Assembly (NCBI GenBank): GCA_021769725.1
Contig: JAETSI010000011.1
Span: forward strand, 1-64,000
DNA: 64,000 nucleotides
Direction: 5' to 3'
Source of the DNA: Oscillospiraceae bacterium
Lineage (GTDB): Bacteria; Bacillota; Clostridia; Oscillospirales; Ruminococcaceae
The notes beneath the pieces were generated by a model. That model was not told where the DNA came from and made no database searches. It saw only the letters and a program-made list of their open reading frames with translations. This document shows, piece by piece, positions 63,401-64,000 of the stretch. Made by a program: the position numbers and the translations under genes. Numbering within the stretch: position 1 is the stretch's first letter; each line of letters opens with the position of its first letter.

Positions 63401-64000
63401 TATGCTTTTTATGGCTCAGGCTAAACAGGTAAGATCGGCAGGAGAAGATAGCAATGGAAATTACGAAAGCATTGAATCTCCAGAGTTTAAGGCATCTATT
63501 GATATTCCAAATTTAAATGGCGATTTGAAATCAATAACAGTTATTTTCACATTAAATATTACTGACTATATTTCTATCGAGTATCAAAATGAAACCGGTG
63601 GTTACATGGGTAATGGTGGTGAATATAAATCCAATACAGATACTTTTTCGTTCTCCAATATTGCTGCTGGGTGTAAAAAAATAAAAATAGGTTGCAACGG
63701 GAATACGTCTTATGATATTAAAGAAATACGCTTCTACTATGAACCCGATAATACATTTAAAGTAACTCCAGATAAGGACAATATTTTAGTAGGTGAAAAG
63801 GTTAAGCTTACTGTTCCTGATGGTTTAGGAACTATTGATTGGGGCGATGCTCCTGTTACACAGGAAAACGGTACTTGGTATTATACTGCTCCAGACACAG
63901 CCGGATCGTATACTATTACTGGTAGAGTTAATGGAAAAACTGGCACTTGTCAAATCGAAGTTGAAAACTTTAAAATTACAGAGAGTCCAGTTTCGGTGAA
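57465..64000 (+). CDS. giant cell-surface protein: choice-of-anchor-A, prealbumin/Cna_B domains and a GH9 cellulase domain (partial)
   Basis: At least 2,178 residues, open at the right edge, with no internal stop in the frame I followed. Order: signal/membrane segment (1-50); choice-of-anchor-A domain (about 130-515, FCAFIEGDFKPK and GRVAVGGDIIF); Thr-rich linker (583-600); prealbumin/SpaA-like region (about 815-1045); two Cna_B domains (about 1184-1318, 1319-1420) with isopeptide Lys 1189 and 1324 and Glu/Asn partners; the front of a third (Lys 1428); then GH9 (about 1467-1942): DAGDH (Asp 1514, 1517), a variant His block (His 1862, Arg 1864) and FEDRRSDYQQTEVACDYNA (Glu 1921 as acid). Beta-sandwich and Ig-like stretches follow. 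Start is ATG 57465 or TTG 57474, since AAGGAGG is 2 or 11 bases away. The sorting end is not in view. Confidence 0.85.
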   Translation, partial: MISLKGLQTIIRNYLKDHEKRKKYFAVIMTLSIVVTFAVPMSLIMPAVSMTRDNYSIVADQLASYNADSGGEMLTNAAGEDGNVVDGIVYSPEKMSAITLLIGEGDSLSWAEGCTTAQDVVERAKEEYFLGIAYDFCAFIEGDFKPKAADAEGRVAVGGDIIFDQEGNEWNYQIGSGDYATGNALKNTTNYTGVTNYAHAIVNGKIINVNTASTGSGSKKFGSNNGDPGDYHTSGKGTDYSYTFFYKPEEDLFKRLVVGDINNSTHFEDKTPGAAYTTSHSHDYPGDCETDENGADKKHPYLGNVNELAQIYKQEQPLIDFQEMFNYLRKHSISLSKFKSTGTVEVKGNDRNELELTCPDGTEAGDTVYFNVPEWNYYKVSFNNVPTTTMKNDQGDDKIYPTCNLIVNCGGKEITFGTAADGEKLETYVNGEAVHAGNDMQNNFPASEKILYNFYEAEKIHIRESLNGTIFCPFADVDTEADNAGTSSAAGHLSGALIARSFEGYLEFGYRPYRGNSEILSLISGYSVPVDKFIERTENGLAGASFSAIDTDTRETVFSWVSNGETVYIPFPTAVDYSGETFYTTTTTITTTTTTTTTTAIVSEETSDETATTDDTENQSSQEDENAVETEQTEKHNDITDSDISDELQAQDIGTESEYITITKKYEISEILSPEGFFKSDTKYCVQIEENVDTSNTIANGSKGTFPTHVRTSFIISDENDAEIAQWHFDITDTYAGNRISERIITVSDKNDDVIDTFTLNIPEKRIETIESLNSDVADISLTKAGIINITSGKYYFDPDVMMIMPLPESNLKFENKPGLLFKKVDDSGKDVIGAAIKLLNEDETEISDQNIWNWDTTKNSFLIDVAKLIPDNTYIFRESETPSKYEKAEDIYFKVNGTIVQYWTKGNESNSASIDITEVQSINMVDAEKYGAVPSLKKVHKKLNDDGTVSDDFEILKGATIELHAQNGDKICEWTDFTGEETLMKEALAACGSTKYTKNGYLKPGVYYLYETKIPACTDGEKHADPGKMYFTVTDDFKVVEGYSSVIELKTKNNTGSQVYFKPDNVDVIKNVEFFHAIANSDIQQMYNAGSLSGETNRGTDFKHEFSTPEDWDLDDNGIQFQNWSGGLTVSYVEIRTSDGTTYIYDPNSTGSTESSNNHTSKYLDVTDLTLQVENIRQGDTKDITVNKVWAKDNGFDYLRQEVTYTLYSTTEELTDLSPESLKKLIDDNKADIVIIPDKYTADDGTEKNQSAELKLSESNNWSQTIHGLPTKSDETDVNGKKLNLNYFIIEDKVGSYTPSYTITGDTLTVTNTLETIELTAEKVWSNQTKTDVPKPDSLKLQLQIKKDNVWENLRLITLTGEGDSWTTTIDGLPTGKEYRIVENVIPNGWKCTSNNNAASVDTSMEGYNKTLSITNEPRLASLIVHKIWNDDNKDESRPNKVRVKVYRKILLPYPENQSPIDTQKDYARLLQYSLFFYDANMCGDNVNEDSGVTWREDCHTHDGDDILGGYHDAGDHVMFGLAQGYSASILNWGLYEFNDSYKELGQTEHIKIVSDHFSDFINKSVKYDNNGNITKILVQKGNPVIDHKYWGTPEVQEEKEEGYRTKPVTYTPLDENGKEKSETTHSQIYWSDDLPDGGGYADIAFEYAATLASAYVNAKDGHFGEEATTDSKYDTYLETAEKLYAFGKKDNTPSKSQGENGCYNSGSCDDDEKWAATWLYLATGEEAYNSSSSFGASYKGNYNISWDSVENAAALLYAGHVSKDISGIVNALNGYVNGHSGYVFGGESGGWGNMRHNAAYQTSALVAAKYASGETKDNLTNWAKTQMNVILGNNTAKNANGDVGVCFITGFAENSIQNPHYRATLKDASSEVMKKKDDKDVIDDDLRVENILIGGLAGGWFSENQNSFEDRRSDYQQTEVACDYNACLTVAAAGLYEFYRTGNTYDIPNVFVKNSYNGKPKTEESTLTLQSLSSELPMLFMAQAKQVRSAGEDSNGNYESIESPEFKASIDIPNLNGDLKSITVIFTLNITDYISIEYQNETGGYMGNGGEYKSNTDTFSFSNIAAGCKKIKIGCNGNTSYDIKEIRFYYEPDNTFKVTPDKDNILVGEKVKLTVPDGLGTIDWGDAPVTQENGTWYYTAPDTAGSYTITGRVNGKTGTCQIEVENFKITESPVSV

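Noticed and set aside
1-64000. CRISPR array, rRNA or tRNA genes
   Set aside because: I saw no regularly spaced direct repeats and no tRNA- or rRNA-like segments in the gaps; a tool scan would be needed to exclude a single diverged tRNA.

Overview
The window looks like a chromosomal segment of a low-GC Firmicute close to Ruminococcus (Oscillospiraceae). The reasons are dockerin modules on secreted proteins, Thr-rich linkers, a trimeric [FeFe]-hydrogenase operon, a Na+-pumping decarboxylase operon, and SigA-type promoters (TTGACA/17/TATAAT) before many genes. I found no rRNA, tRNA or CRISPR array.

Layout: 1-330, edge of a holin-like small-protein pair. 590-5288, a dockerin-bearing pectate lyase, a beta-helix transferase-like protein and an anchored SGNH hydrolase. 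5445-7167, a TetR operon with a visible operator. 7.4 kb, an IS3-type transposase remnant. 7.6-16 kb, a D,D-carboxypeptidase, a MATE pump with a radical SAM protein, a heterodimeric ABC exporter and a UDP-sugar pyrophosphorylase. 16-18.8 kb, rpsO-pnp with structured leaders. 18.9-21.5 kb, a PH-like protein, an FkbM methyltransferase, a probable small RNA and an aquaporin. 21.8-24.6 kb, twin InlB-repeat dockerin proteins. 25-27 kb, an AGCS symporter. 27.4-31.6 kb, hydCBA. 31.7-39.1 kb, rubrerythrin, phosphodiesterase, small proteins including a BofA-like one, a pyrimidine phosphorylase, an acyl-CoA synthetase and a Cu/Zn SOD. 39.3-42.8 kb, the decarboxylase operon. 43-56.3 kb, three AraC regulators, a MATE pump, a large membrane protein, two paralogous solute-binding lipoproteins, a carbonic anhydrase and ComF. 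56.6 kb to the edge, a coiled-coil protein, a signal peptidase I and a giant surface protein.

The metabolic genes fit a strictly fermentative anaerobe: H2 production from NADH plus ferredoxin, decarboxylation driving a Na+ gradient, alanine/Na+ symport, and oxygen defence by rubrerythrin and a Cu/Zn SOD. Plant polysaccharide breakdown is represented by the pectate lyase and by a GH9 domain.

The most unusual feature is the giant open reading frame at the right edge (over 2,170 residues, incomplete). It reads as a choice-of-anchor-A adhesin domain, Thr-rich linker, prealbumin-like and Cna_B isopeptide domains, and then a GH9 cellulase domain whose catalytic motifs are intact and which lies where the second half of a third Cna_B domain should be. 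It follows a private signal peptidase gene, as in pilus or surface-fibre loci. The second theme is a family of short inverted-repeat elements that repeatedly sit between a promoter and the ribosome binding site of unrelated genes.
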